A DNA stretch of 64,000 nt, taken from assembly GCA_019802505.1 (NCBI GenBank), contig JAFMOC010000002.1:3849001-3913000 (forward strand). The letters run 5' to 3'. How positions within the stretch are numbered: the stretch's first letter is position 1; each line of letters starts with the position of its first letter. A program made the position numbers and the translations under genes. The stretch comes from Corydoras sp. C115. Lineage: Eukaryota; Chordata; Actinopteri; Siluriformes; Callichthyidae. The notes beneath the pieces were generated by a model. It saw nothing but the letters and a program-made list of their open reading frames with translations, searched no databases and was not told where the DNA came from. Shown here one piece after another: positions 35,571 to 47,243 of this stretch.

Positions 35571-36677
35571 ATGGATCCGCGGATGGCGCCCACGGATGAG
35601 GCGCTGCAGATGCGGGGATGCGCTCTATTGGAGCTCCAGAGCGGTCTGGGGGAGATGACCAGAGCGATTCAGGACCTGTTGGGACGCATCTCAGAACTGG
35701 AGCGCGGCGGCTCCAGCCCAAGTACCTCTGGCTCCTCCTCCGCACACCCTACAGACTCTGACGTGCATCCCCTGCCCACCGCTGCCCCTTACCATCTCTC
35801 GGAGCCCGAACGCTTCGACGGGACTCCGAAAAGGTGCCGCAGTTTGCTCTTGCAGTGCGCACTCTATTTCCGGAGCCACCCGAATTCCAGCGAGGTCGAC
35901 AAGATCTCCCTGGTGATCTCGCGGCTAACGGGCCGGGCCAGCGAGTGGGCCACCGCGATCTGGGAGGCCTTCCACACGGCATTCCGTGCCGCCTTCGCTC
36001 ACCCCCTGGAGGGCGAGGGGGTGGGTTCGCAGCTGTACCGGCTGCGCCAAGGATCTCGTTCGGTGGCGGATTATGCACTGGAGTTCCGTGTCCTGGCTGC
36101 TCGGACGGGTTGGAGCGGATCCGTCCTCACCATGATGTTCCGTGAGGGGCTGCGGAGAGTCATCCAGCGCGAGATCGCGGGACGGTCCTTCGGGGCATCG
36201 CTGGACGAGCTGGTTCGTCTAGCGGTGCTGATGGAACAACACCTCGCCACCGTCCCTACATCCCGTGGCCCCAGCCCTCTACCACCCCGGACTTCGCTGT
36301 GGAGGGATCCCGCTCCGTCTCCAGCCCAACGGGAGCCCGAGGCCAAGCCCATGCGGCTGGGCAGGGCCCATCTCTCCCCACAGGAACGCCGGCGTCGTTC
36401 CCTCCTGGGTCTGTGTGGTTACTGCGGGAGCTCCATGCACACGCTGCGAGACTGCAGTGCCAGACCGGCTCCTCGGGGGCAACCTCAAGCACGGTCCTCA
36501 TCTCCGCCGACGGAGACCATGAACTCGGTGAGGGTATCCGGGGTTAGGCCACAAAGTGGTCTATTAATAAATGTTGTTTTGTGTTTTAAGGAGACCAAGG
36601 TGACGACCTCTGCGCTGGTGGACTCCGGGGCGGATGGCAATTTTATCGACTGGCGCTTCCGCTTACCTCCTGCCTGA
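35571..36677 (+). pseudogene. Gypsy Gag with start of protease
   Basis: An open frame of 368 codons starts with MDPRMAPTDEALQMRG. Residues about 20-45 are a predicted coiled coil, and 75-230 form a retrotransposon Gag (capsid) domain with YHLSEPERFDGTP and the SVADYALEFRVLAARTGW motif. C282, C285, H290 and C295 make one CX2CX4HX4C zinc knuckle. The pepsin-like protease active site DSGADG lies at 351-356, after which the frame ends abruptly at a deletion. Gag would package element RNA in cytoplasmic particles. As the pol continuation is deleted, this is a broken gag-pro. Confidence 0.85.
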
Positions 36678-36694
36678 AAGGAGGCCCCTCTGCG

Positions 36695-36958
36695 GTGCGC
36701 TGGAGCCCGGAGGCGGATCGGGCCTTCAGTCTCCTTAAGAGACTGTTCACTTCGAAACCAGTTTTGGCCCATCCTGACCCCGGACACCAGTTCATCGTAG
36801 AGGTGGACGCATCATGTAGTGGGGCCAGTGTGGTTTTGTCGCAGTCCACTGGGGGTCTCACTAACGTGCGGCCGATTGCCTACCTTTCGCGCAAGTTTAT
36901 CCCGGCCGAATGCAATTAAGGGATCGGGGACCGAGAGCTGCTAGCCATTAACCTTTGT
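36695..36958 (+). pseudogene. Gypsy reverse transcriptase tail / RNase H fragment
   Basis: The frame shows RAFSLLKRLFTSKPVLAHPD, FIVEVDASCSGASVVLSQ and PIAYLSRKFIPAECN. A stop codon follows where a Tyr is usual, then DRELLAINL. This is the connection domain and start of RNase H that follows reverse transcriptase in Ty3/Gypsy pol. The polymerase palm with its YXDD site is absent, lost in the deletion after the protease. Confidence 0.85.
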
Positions 36959-36998
36959 ACGATCCTGTTCCACCGGTGCCGCCTGCAAGACCCCTTGA

Positions 36999-37910
36999 GT
37001 GCTTCCAGCAGGTAAGCTCTGCCCGCTGCCAGTGCCAGAGAGGCCGTGGTCCCACATTGCCTTAGACTTCGTGATCGGTCTTCCGCCCTCCAATGGATTC
37101 ACCACCATCCTCTCGCTCCTCGATCGGTTCTCCAGGGCAATCAAGCTTTTCCCCCTTAGGGGACTGCCCTCGGCGTTCGAGACGGCCGAGCTTCTATTCG
37201 CGAGAGTGTTCACCTCGTTCGGCATACCAGAGGTCATCCTCTCAGACAGGGGACCCCAGTTCACGTCGGCTGTGTGGAGGGCGTTCTGCGAGAGACTGGG
37301 TTCCTCTGTCAGCCTTACCTCGGGGTTCCACCCCCAAACTAATGGGGCCTGCGAACGTTCCCACCAGGAGACAAATAAATTCCTCCGCATCTATGCCCAT
37401 TGCAATCCCTCTGATTGGTCCCGATACCTCCCCTGGGCAGAGATCGCCCAGAACTCGCTGCGGCACTCTGCCACTGGCCTCACCCCATTCCAGTGTGTCC
37501 TGGGGTATCAGCCACCCTTTGCACCGTGGGATGGGGAGGAGTCGGACGCACCGGTGGTAGGTGCCTGGTTCCGACGCAGCGAGGAGGTATGGGCCCAGGT
37601 CCATCAGCAGGTTGAGGCAGTGATACAGAGGTACAAACGCTTCGCGGACCGCTCGTGGGGTGACACTCCGCGGTTTAGAGTGGGTGACATGGTCTGGCTC
37701 AATACTCGGGATATCAGGTGTCGTCGGGGTACGCGTAAGCTCCTTCCCCGGTTCTTGGGGCCATACAGGGTAGAGGTCCGTTTGCCACAACCGTTTGCCA
37801 CAACCGTATTACAGAGTGTGCCACTCATGCCAGCATACCTGAGCGCAACACCCACAAATACATGCCAGTGCGCACCAGCCATGCCAGCCTGCTTGATCTC
37901 ACCAGCCTGA
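36999..37910 (+). pseudogene. Gypsy integrase core
   Basis: An open frame of 303 codons. The catalytic triad is intact at D23 (HIALDFVIGLP), D83 (ILSDRGPQFTS) and E119 (GACERSHQE), giving D,D-35-E spacing. The core continues with WAEIAQNSLRHSATGLTPFQ and the C-terminal RFRVGDMVWLNTRDI and RKLLPRFLGPYRV. The N-terminal HHCC zinc domain is missing, removed by the deletion before 36999. The chromodomain that should follow FLGPYRV is absent. Integrase would insert element cDNA into chromosomes; this copy lacks the domains needed for a complete enzyme. Confidence 0.88.
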
Positions 37911-38190
37911 GTGTGCATTCCCACCACGGACCAGCCAGCATGCGTTCCCGCCACGGACTCGCCAGTGTGCATTCCCGCCATGGAATCGCCAGCGTGCGCA
38001 CCCTCCGAGGTCCCTCCTGTGGGCGCACCCTCCAAGGTCCCTCCAGCGCACGCATCCACCGAGGGCCCTCCAGCTCGCACATCCACCAAGGGTTCTCCAG
38101 GTATGGTACCTGTGAAAGGGCTGCACGCTGCCGAGCGCGTCAAGGGGCTGCACATTGCCGAGCCCGCCAAGGGGCTGCACGAGATTGAGG
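37911..38190 (+). pseudogene. Cys/Pro repeat region after integrase
   Basis: The frame opening at 37911 reads CIPTTDQPACVPATDSPVC, then IPAMESPACAPSEVPP and onward in about 9-residue units with spaced Pro-Ala-Cys. The pattern resembles the VPAEVRPAC units in copies B, C and D. It loses cysteines after about 38020 and then shows VKGLHAAERVKGLHIAEPAK. It sits where some LTR elements carry an extra 3' gene. Function is unknown. Confidence 0.55.
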
Positions 38191-39150
38191 TTTCAACTTT
38201 TATGTTGGTTGTGGGTTTACCTAGGTCACACTGTCCCACAAGTCTATACCCAAGTCTAACCAATCAACTATAACAGATTCCAGTCATATCATCTCACAGG
38301 TGTTTAATTAGGATGAGGCCAGGGCTCTATGTGGGTCAGTTAAGTTTAAACTAAGTCATGTCAAGCTCACCCAGCCATCCATATCTTGTGACTTAGGCAC
38401 AGTTATTATGGAGAAGAAAAGTCATCAAGTTTTCATAGAGTATGTTTATTTATTTACCAATGTGTTTGACTTTAAGATATTTAAAGTGTTTGTATAATAC
38501 TTTAAATCTTCTTTTGGAATATTGCTTGATTGATATAATTCAGATTTTCTAAATTTAATTCAGAATTTCTATATATAACTTCTACTTTGGATTAGTTTTG
38601 GTGAAATTTATGTTTAGAAAACTAAAAAACTTCATGCTCAGACAGACAGAAAATCTATGCTCAATATTTCTGGATCCCTAAGGATTCAGGAAATTACAGC
38701 CTTACCAGGGCTGACGAGTAGCATGACGTATGGTTCTTATTCAGGTCCTGTTAGGTACACAAACTCACACATAATGCATGCTGAAGTGAAATGAGTCTCC
38801 AGGGATAAGCTGAAGGTTCTATAATACTCAGACATGAAGGACACCCAGAGCAATGTAATAAAATAAGCTCGATATTGCGAGTAGAACAATGATGATGAGA
38901 CTTTATTACAGATAATCATGTATGGGCAGGGCTATTGTTTCCTTACTCAGAGCAACAAAGTGGAGCTGTATCTATGTGTCCTAGAAATTATAATTCTAAC
39001 TAAATATATATATATATTTTTGCTTTTTTTAACGTATGGGTCATTTTAACCATATTAATGAAATCTTTTTTTTTTTTTTTTTTTTAAAAGAATCTTTTTA
39101 GAGCCAGATACCTTTATTCTATAATGACCGTGATAAGTTTAAATGAACTT

Positions 39151-39228
39151 GTGAACTAAGTGATTCTTTAGTGTTAAGCATTCACACCTCTGCCCTCCAC
39201 CTCAATCAGCTGTGATATTTTGAAAAAA

Positions 39229-39307
<79 letters not shown>

Positions 39308-39457
39308 ATTTAATTTTATTTTTTTAACAAATGCCCTGCACAAACTAAGTGATTCCTTAGTGTTAAGCATTCACACCTCTGCCCTCCACCTTAATCAGCT
39401 GTGATATTTTGAAAATAAATATATATATAATTTTTTAACAAATGGCCTGCACAAATG
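39151..39457. repeat. tandem duplication spanning a (TA)n tract
   Basis: The segment 39151-39230 ('gtgttaagcattcacacctc', 'tgccctccacctcaatcagc') recurs at 39341-39417, and 'ttttttaacaaatg' plus 'cctgcacaaa' follow both copies (about 39322 and 39434). Between them lies (TA)n at 39234-39302. The unit is about 190 bp, and the second copy has a much shorter TA tract. Confidence 0.85.
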
Positions 39458-39510
39458 AACTGAAATTACAAACTCCATCAACCAAACAACTAAGTTTTTG
39501 CACATTACAT

Positions 39511-39875
39511 CATTCATTCATTCATTCATTCATTCATTATCTTCCGCTTTATCCTTTATTAGGGTCGCGAGGGGGGTTCCCCATGCCCATCCAGGGGAGA
39601 ACGTTTCGGGTGCTGGGCAGATACACACAGGACAAGGCACCAATCTATCGCTGGGCACACACTCACACACACAGACACACACTATATGGGGCAATTTGGA
39701 GAACTCTATTGACTTGATGCATGTTTTTGGACTGTGGGAGGAAACTGGATAACCCGGAGGAAACCCACGCGGACACGGGGAGAACATGGAAGCTCCACCC
39801 AGATGGGGATTCGAATTGGGAATCCCTAGTGCTGAGAGGCGAACGTGCTAACCACTAAGCCACCGTGCCGCCCCC
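39511..39875 (-). mobile_element. tRNA-derived SINE, full-length copy
   Basis: Minus-strand copy with a (cattcatt)n tail at 39511 and the tRNA-like head ending at 39875. The B-box region is mutated to 'ccaattcgaatcc'. Confidence 0.85.
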
Positions 39876-41066
39876 ACATTAAATCAAAACTGGCCAATTA
39901 TTTAAAAGAACAGAAAATTGTCAAAAAAGTAGTGCATTTCCAGTAGGGACATTGTCCTGCTGGTTGGTCAACCTTTGTCCGAGTCTGAAATCTACGACGA
40001 ACTAAAACAGGTTTTGCTGCTAAAGTTTCTTTAAAACATTTTATTGACACCTTTGAAATAAAATTGTAATCTAGGCAAGTTCATCTAATGGAGATGTGAC
40101 TAATGTCTTATTAACATGAAGTATTTTTAACGTCATTTCTAAACATGCAAGATGACAAGATGACACACAGAGAGAACACAAGTAAAAATAGATGTGTTCC
40201 ATGAGTAATAACTAAACACTGTTTATTTTATTAAAAAAAATATACAAATCACTATCATAATTATTAATAAGATATAAAAAATAAAGTACACTAAAAGCTT
40301 ACAAACCAGCACAAATTGTTAGTATTTAACAAAAAAATTGTAAGCCCTATTTTTCTGATCTTTAGCATGGCATACTACGCTGCTTAATTTAGGACCTCAG
40401 TGTGTTTTTGGTATCATAAAAAAAGTTAAATTACATGTGAAATGTATATACTAATTCTCTTAATTATTCATTGGTGTATTTTAAGCATAACGTGTGATAA
40501 ACTAATCAGTGTGTTTTTTGACATTTTTGAGTCAGTCATTGACCAATCTGTGCAGTCAGATTGGTATTTCAGCAGCGTTTATTTTGTATTCTGTTTATTG
40601 TTTGCATAGCTGCATGCGGCATGTGCAATTTGATTGTGTACTGCTATCCTTGCCCATGTGTCCATGTGTGCGTAACAAGCAAGGGTGTATGTGCGTGTGT
40701 TGACAATTCACTGCCAAGATAGCTATAAACCTCCAACTGGTAATGTCTGCATAGGTTGATTTTGGTCAGTGATGCATCTGTGGTTTTCGTTGTACCTTAA
40801 ATATAGCTTAAAACACCTAATTTTGAGACCATCATGCCCATCAGGGTCAATATATTTGCAAACTCTGTTATTATGCAACTTATGTCGGCACAAGGCATAA
40901 AAGAATTGGTGGGGTAAAAGACAGCATTGAAAAAAATACTACATGCCTAAGTACTTAAATCTTCAGCTCATTTACTATGTACAGTAAATACAGGAGGTGG
41001 CAACTATAAAAGAATGGGTGAGCTAAAAGCACAAAAAAGTAAGAAAGATACTTCAATAACATCTAG

Positions 41067-41461
41067 TGTCAGGGTTGGGAGTGCTAGGCCACTCCCCCTG
41101 TTTTCTTAGTTCGGTATTTGTCCGTTCGGGGTTCCCGTAGGTAAGGCCCATCCCCGAGGCTTGGGATTGGGTCCTACCTAATCACATGTGGCCTGCTGAC
41201 TACACTTAAAGTGTGCATGTTCCCTGAGTCAGCAGGCCAGCATTACATGCGTTATGCTTAAGTTACGTTGGGAGATTATGTGCTTTGTTTTGATCTGCGT
41301 CGCGTTGGCGATCGTTTCGGTTCTGTTTTTGGTTTTTGCGATTTCATTTATTAAACACATCTCTGCTGCTTACCTAGTCGCCTGGCTTGCTTATTAGTGC
41401 GTCTCGCTCGCACATAGCACCACGCAGTGCCGCCTTTGGACTGCGCCCCCCGATTGTAACA
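41067..41461 (+). mobile_element. solo LTR, target duplication TCTAG
   Basis: A 395-bp sequence starts TGTCAGGGTTGGG and ends GATTGTAACA, flanked by TCTAG (41062-41066 and 41462-41466). 'atttattaaacacatctctg' may be the polyadenylation region. It belongs to a different family from copies B-D. Confidence 0.88.
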
Positions 41462-42061
41462 TCTAGCTGTTCATACAATGTAAATCAATCATACTGCAAA
41501 AAGCTGAAGATTGCAATATTTTGCTTTCTTCTTAAGATATGAAATAATTCCTGACAGGTCAGAACAAAAACAAACAAAAAAATCCTTTTCTATCTAAACC
41601 ATTCAAATGAGAAAAAGTCCAAAGAACTCTTAGACCAAAGTGCAAAAATTGATAAGAAAAAAAAAATTGTAAATTTTATGCTGACTGGCTTGAATAAACG
41701 TTCTGTGTAACAGCAAGTAGAGCCAGAATTTCATTACCATTGCAAAAAAAATAATAAAACAATTTGTCACATTACTTACTGGTTAGAATCAAGATATATT
41801 AGTTATATTCACAGAATGGCAGATATTAAACTACAGTTTAATATAATTTTACATGTCCCACTAATCTTTAATTTTTTTTCATTGTATATGTTGAGTTGTG
41901 ATGCTAATGAAAGTAATCCCCTATGACTACAAAGGTTAAAAACTAATCTAAATATAACTTTGATACTTTAGTATTGTACACAATCCAATAATTATTTAAT
42001 TGGTTTATTACATTTCATTTGCTCTACTCATTACATACTGTAGCTGCATTTTGTAGTTACA

Positions 42062-42137
42062 CATGGAAACTCTACCTACAGTAGATCATTTGAACCTTAA
42101 TTTCCAATGCTGAGAGGTGGACGTGCTAACCACTAGA
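42062..42137 (-). repeat. SINE head fragment
   Basis: Reading minus, 'agtggttagcacgtccacct' and a degraded B-box region are recognisable. The rest of the element is missing. Confidence 0.5.
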
Positions 42138-43189
42138 AGACCAAGCAGCCCATGTTTTTCTTTCTTTATTTATGTATTTACTTACTAATTATTTTGAATA
42201 AATAAAAAAATATATTAATTAATTAAATCGCAAATTAATTAATTAATATTTTTAACCAGTAAAAGAGTACACAATTTAACCCCAGACCTTACTCCAAAAA
42301 GGCCCTGGGTTTTGTTCCCAGTGATGGGGTTTTGGTTCCACTTTTAGCGTTGCATGTTCTTCCAGTTTGGTGGGAGCTCTGGTTTGCTTTTTTCCCCACA
42401 GTTTAATGACAATTTTAGGTTAAACAGACAAAGTTATCATCTCATAAGTGTGAATGTGAGCTTGTTTTGGGCCCTGTGTTAAAAATGAGACTTTTTTAGA
42501 ATAGGGCGTGTAAAATAGGATATGGAGCTGTCAACCATAATCATGATTAGGATGGTCAAACTAAAGGGAAATAATAAATTAATCAATCACATTAACGGTC
42601 ACATTAATTGCATTAAATTTTAGATGATTATATGAAGTAAAATTTGGTAAGCTTTTTATCTATGTTTTCATTTTGTTATAGCTATGTCCTTCAATATTTG
42701 TCATACATCTGTAAAATGTTTACAAAACATTCATCAAAACAGAAATGAAAAAATTAGTTTGATGAATAGAGTCCTGATGAGGCCAAGAGAGCTCGAGTGT
42801 TTTTTCTCTTCAGACTAAAGGTAGACTTTTTTAATTGCTCTGTCAATCTAAGAAATATCAACCACAGTATTCAGTATTTAGTAAGCAGTCTATTCAAAAC
42901 CACAGTTCTTTTAGTCCAGTGTGTTTGTATGTAACACAGGAAGTTGAAATAATACAGTGAATACCTTTATCCATCTCATGGGTAGAGTCATTACGTATTC
43001 AATAAAAAAAGACAAATTTGTCTATTATAGGATTTTACTTATTTCTCTAACATTTTCTGCAGAATATGCTATTAAGTTTGTTAGCACTGGAAATAATGCC
43101 AGCAAGCATCACAATAATAATCAAAAAAAGAACTTTATCAACATATTAGTGTCTGACCTGTAATATATATTGGCAGTCATTGGCTTGTG

Positions 43190-43382
43190 TTTAGGGAACC
43201 AGCCTTGCGACCTAAAAGTCCCCAATTCGATTCACACTCTGCTTTTTTTTCAAAAACTGATTTTTGGTAAGAAGGACTGTCTTACAATCCCCAAAATTTG
43301 CTAGATGCTTGACTTTTTACACCTGTGGTGACCTGTAACTAGGTTTAGGGTTAGTCCCAATACTTTTGTCCATTGAGTGTAT
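43190..43382. repeat. tRNA-like repeat fragment and Tc1-type end
   Basis: 43190-43250 contains 'ccaattcgattcacac', resembling a B-box with upstream tRNA-like sequence. 43350-43382 ('cccaatacttttgtccattg') resembles the terminal repeat of a Tc1 element. Neither family is assigned. Confidence 0.4.
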
Positions 43383-44339
43383 GAGCTATCCAAACAGCAT
43401 CCATTTACATTCACGTTGCTCTCCAAATAGAACTATAGTTCTCCAAATAGAATAGTCTCATATTCCATTCTTTCTGCTTTTTCACACAACACTAACCACT
43501 TAATATTTTAAAATACAGAACGAGAGAGTGAAGCAGAGAAAATAGCAACAGAGAAGTAGGAAGAATAAAAGTGAAATGAAGAAAGTAAATTGGGGGATGG
43601 AGGCTGAGAGTGCATAAGAACGAATGAAGCAGAGAGAGAAAGAGAGTGAGAATGTCATCTCATGTATACACCCACTACTGTAGAGGAGAACGTCAAGAGA
43701 ACAGGAAGACGTGATGGAGATAAGTTCTATTACAAGACCAAGGTAAGATGTCCACACTCAGTGAAACAGGTAATTTCTGAGAACACTGACAAGTGATATT
43801 CAAGACTGAATATAGTGATACCCTGACATCTAACCTGTTATCTAACCAGCTTCATGTCACCTTCCACTGGTACAGTATTTAATGCATCATCATTATTTTT
43901 ATCAAAAAGGTAAAATGCATGCGTACGAGAGGGAACAGAAACAACAAAACAACAATGGAAACCTTTAACTGGTTTTAGCTGCTCTGACAGGTCAAATAAC
44001 GTTTAATATTTGATTACAATGACTCATCCTGTCCAACATATCACAAATACAGAGCTGAGTAGAGAAAACCATATTTCAAATTTTAAGGTTAGAAATATAG
44101 ACATCCTGTCTTTTTCTTTAAAGTCTTTATCAGTTTTCACTCCTCTCTCAGCATATTTTTATAGAAAACAGCTCACAATCGATGTCCTCATCACCGCCAA
44201 CATTCCACAAATATTGACTCATCTGATAAAATTTAACAAGTCACACTGTGTGCATTGGGACACAACTGTAATTATTAAATTAAATGCTGTCAGAATAAAT
44301 CACATATGAAGCCATGCATTTCGGACAATCATGTTTCCA

Positions 44340-44570
44340 ACTTTGTGAGAACTGACTGTACCCCAAGTGCAAAAAGCAAATCATATCGAACATAATAGTT
44401 TGGTGTAGAAGAACCTTACCGGCCTGCACAGACCCATGATCTCAACCAACCTTTCCTTTGGAATGAACTATAAGGAAGCTTGTAAGACAAGCCCTTTTAT
44501 CCAACATCAGTGTCGAATCTCACAAATGCTTTAACAGATAAAGAAGCTAAATCCATATAGTGTATCACAC
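44340..44570 (+). mobile_element. Tc1/mariner relic (transposase 3' end)
   Basis: 'ccatgatctcaaccaacctt', 'ggaatgaactataagg' and 'tccaacatcagtgtcgaatc' follow the order of the Tc1 coding end seen at 22170-22345. It is heavily mutated. Confidence 0.55.
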
Positions 44571-44869
44571 AGCAGCTGCCAAACAAGAATGGCTATAGAA
44601 TACTTTTTTTTAAAGGTACTTGATAATAGATATGATTATTCAATACAGCAATCAATACAGCAATCACCGATTTTTTTATGTCATGATTATATCAACAAAA
44701 GTTGTTTTGTCATGATAACGGCTTATTTAACAGTGATTGCAGTGGTGCAGGATGGTCTTGTAAATATACCAGACATATTTAGGAACTGGTTTTAAGGTTT
44801 TATTTACTTCAACACATTAAAAGAATTAGTCTATGGCGATCATGATTTTAGGTAAATTTCAAGGTTCAA

Positions 44870-45053
44870 GGTAAATTGGCTGCTCTAAATTGGCCCATCT
44901 AAATTGTCACTATATAGTGAATGTGTCTATATGAGTGAGAGTGTGCCCAGTTATGTATTATCCCCCTGTCCTGGGTGTCTGCCCAGCACACCACCACATA
45001 CGAACTTAGTCCCTAATATAGGACTAAGCCAAAGAAAAATGAGATGAGATGAG
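44870..45053 (+). mobile_element. partial tRNA-derived SINE next to LTR element D
   Basis: The body pieces 'ggtaaattggctgctctaaa', 'gagtgtgcccagttatgt' and 'cctgtcctgggtgtctgccc' match the middle of the SINE. The head is missing. Confidence 0.6.
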
Positions 45054-47243
45054 GTCAATGTCACGATAGTCTACCTCGGGAATAAAGCGGATGCGCATAG
45101 GAAGCGCAGAGCCGCCGCGTCTACATGCGCTGAAGGGAGCCAGGCACGCAGGTAGCAGAGAACGTGTTTATTAAAGGTGCAGTGCACCAAAAAACATGAG
45201 GTACAAAAGACTAGTGACATTAACACAAACGACCAGCCCCGATGACAAGAAACAATGGAAATAAATACAAAACGACACCAGACCATGTGCACAAAACAAA
45301 CCAATGACAACACCGAGTTAATTAACGGAACTAATGAACCAATGAACGTTAACAAACGGAACGAAACACAGAACAGGTGACAGGTGCCCTATAGGCACCT
45401 GTTACATTATCCCCGCCCCTGCGGTCGCGCAACGGGGGGACGCGACCGAGTAAGAAAAAAATAACAGCCCGGGGGGGGGGGGGGTCCTCCGCCCTCCTTG
45501 AGCCGGGCTTGGAAGGCGCCCTCAGGTGGACGCCCTCTGCGGGGGAGGCGTGCCGAACGCCCTCTGGCTGCAAAGTCAGGTGGACGCCCACGGAGGATCA
45601 GGAGTGGGCCACGCCCTCTGACTGCGTGGTCCGGTGGACGGCCTCGGCGGACGAGGAGTGGGCCACGCCCTCTGGCAGCGTGGTCCGGTGGACGCCCTCG
45701 GCGGACGAGGAGTTGGCCACGCACTCTGGCTGCGTGGCGAGGCGGCCGCCCCCTGACTGCGTGGTCCGGTGGACGCCCATGGGCGGCGTGGTCCGGAGGA
45801 CGCCCCCTGTTGGCGTGGCGAGGCGGGCACCCCCTGGCGGCAGGGCGTGCGGCCCCTGCTGCTCGGGCTGGGCGGCGTGCGGCCAAACCCCTGGACCTCG
45901 GGCTGGGCGGCGTGCGGCCCCAGGACTGGGCGGCGTGCAGCCCCTGGACATCGGGCTGGGCGGCGTGCGGCCCCCTGGGCTTCGGGATGGGCGGCGTGAC
46001 GCCCCTGGGCTTCGGGATGGGCGGCGTGACGCCCCTGGATTTCGGGATGGGCGGCGTGACGCCCCTGGGCTTCGGGATGGGCGGCGTGATGCCCCTGGGC
46101 TTCGGGATGGGCGGCGCGCTGGCTGGACCTCGGCGGGCACGCACGCTGGGCGGACCTCGGCGGGCACGCACGCTGGCAGGACCTTGGCGGGCACGCACGC
46201 TGGCAGGGCCTCGGCGGGCACGCCCGCTGGGTGAACCTTGGAACCTCCACCTTGGAATCGCCATCCTGCACACAGTAGAGGTACACCCCCACTGCATTGC
46301 CCAAACACAAAGACATATCAGACACAGGGAAGACGGACTGGACACACGAGACAGGGGGACACACCACACTCACGCCACATGGATCCACATTTGCCCCCCC
46401 GAGTGTCGACTCCGGTACCGCCCCCTCGCAGCACAATCCAGACACAGCGCGGTCCGGCGCGGATGCGTCACGTGACTGCCCCGACTGCCGGCGCGCTCTG
46501 CGTCTGGATTTCGCCACGGGGGGGTTTAACAAGCTTGACCGGAGCGTCCGTCCAGAACTCCTCAGAGTTTAGGAGGGTTCGTATGGGCAGAATATGCCCA
46601 TACAGGTACGACTCGCCCGTCTCATCATCGGAGATCTGAACCAGGTCCAGACCCTCCTCAGCGCAGAGCGCTTTGTACCCGTACCTCCACATCCACTCAT
46701 CATCAGAGTCATAACACTCAGACATTACACTGTTCGAGCCGTCCTTACGGCTCCGGGACGGCGGGCTGCGCATAGCGGCGCACTCGCGGACACGGCGGAA
46801 GGTTACACGGCCCCCGCAAAGAAAAATTTTGAAATGCGCTTACCTGGGCTCTGGACTCCCCGAATTTCCTGGCTGGTCGTTCTGTCACGATAGTCTACCT
46901 CGGGAATAAAGCGGATACGCATAGGAAGCGCAGAGCCGCCGCGTCTACACGCGCTGAAGGGAGCCAGGCACGCAGGTAGCAGAGAACGGGTTTATTAAAG
47001 GTGCAGTGCACCACAAAACATGAGGTACAAAAGACTAGTGACATTAACACAAACGACCAGCCCCGATGACAAGAAACAATGGAAATAAATACAAAACGAC
47101 ACCAGACCATGTGCACAAAACAAACCAATGACAACACCGAGATAATTAACGAAACTAATGAACCAATGAACGTTAATTAACTGAAACAAACGGAACGAAA
47201 CACAGAACAGGTGACAGGTGCCCTAGGCATCTGTTACAGTCAA
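45054..47243 (-). mobile_element. non-autonomous LTR retrotransposon (copy D), target duplication GTCAA
   Basis: LTRs are at 45059-45406 and 46883-47238, flanked by GTCAA at 45054-45058 and 47239-47243, with TGTAAC...GTGACA termini on the minus strand. The coding strand is minus. Next to the 3' LTR is a purine tract (45407-45424, 'aggggcggggataa' on minus) for plus-strand priming. After the 5' LTR the leader holds 'gtccagagcccaggtaagc'. The LTRs differ at several sites, so the copy is older than copy C. No gag or pol is present. Confidence 0.92.
45598..46773 (-). pseudogene. repeat-containing protein of LTR element, frameshifted (copy D)
   Basis: From 46773 the minus strand encodes the same acidic N-terminal domain as copy B: WRYG, EEGLDLVQISDDETGESY and LNSEEFW. 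The frame leaves homology at a G/C run near 46525 and continues in another frame with KSRRRARR and the hydrophobic segment SDMSLCLGNAVGVYLYC. It shifts again near 46240 into the 9-residue units (about five, ending near 46115) and 10-residue units with PKSRGVTPP (about five). A Pro/Arg-rich tail continues to about 45598. At least two frameshifts make this copy non-coding as it stands. Confidence 0.7.

Larger units (their letters stand above)
34680..38190 (+). mobile_element. Ty3/Gypsy retrotransposon, internally deleted
   Basis: An LTR end (34683-34780, ending GTGACA) leads into 'gagtccagagcccaggtaag', the leader motif also found in copies B, C and D. Then come an inverted-repeat region (34866-35458), Gag-protease (35571-36677), an RNase H piece (36695-36958), integrase (36999-37785) and a Cys/Pro repeat region (37911-38190). 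The 5' part of the first LTR, most of the reverse transcriptase, the chromodomain and the 3' LTR are missing. It is the only element in the window with both the family leader and pol genes. Confidence 0.85.

Noticed and set aside
35571..37910. Endogenous retrovirus with envelope
   Set aside because: Gag with one zinc knuckle, the order of pol pieces and the absence of any envelope-like sequence fit a Ty3/Gypsy retrotransposon. The Cys/Pro repeat after integrase has no signal peptide, furin site or fusion peptide.
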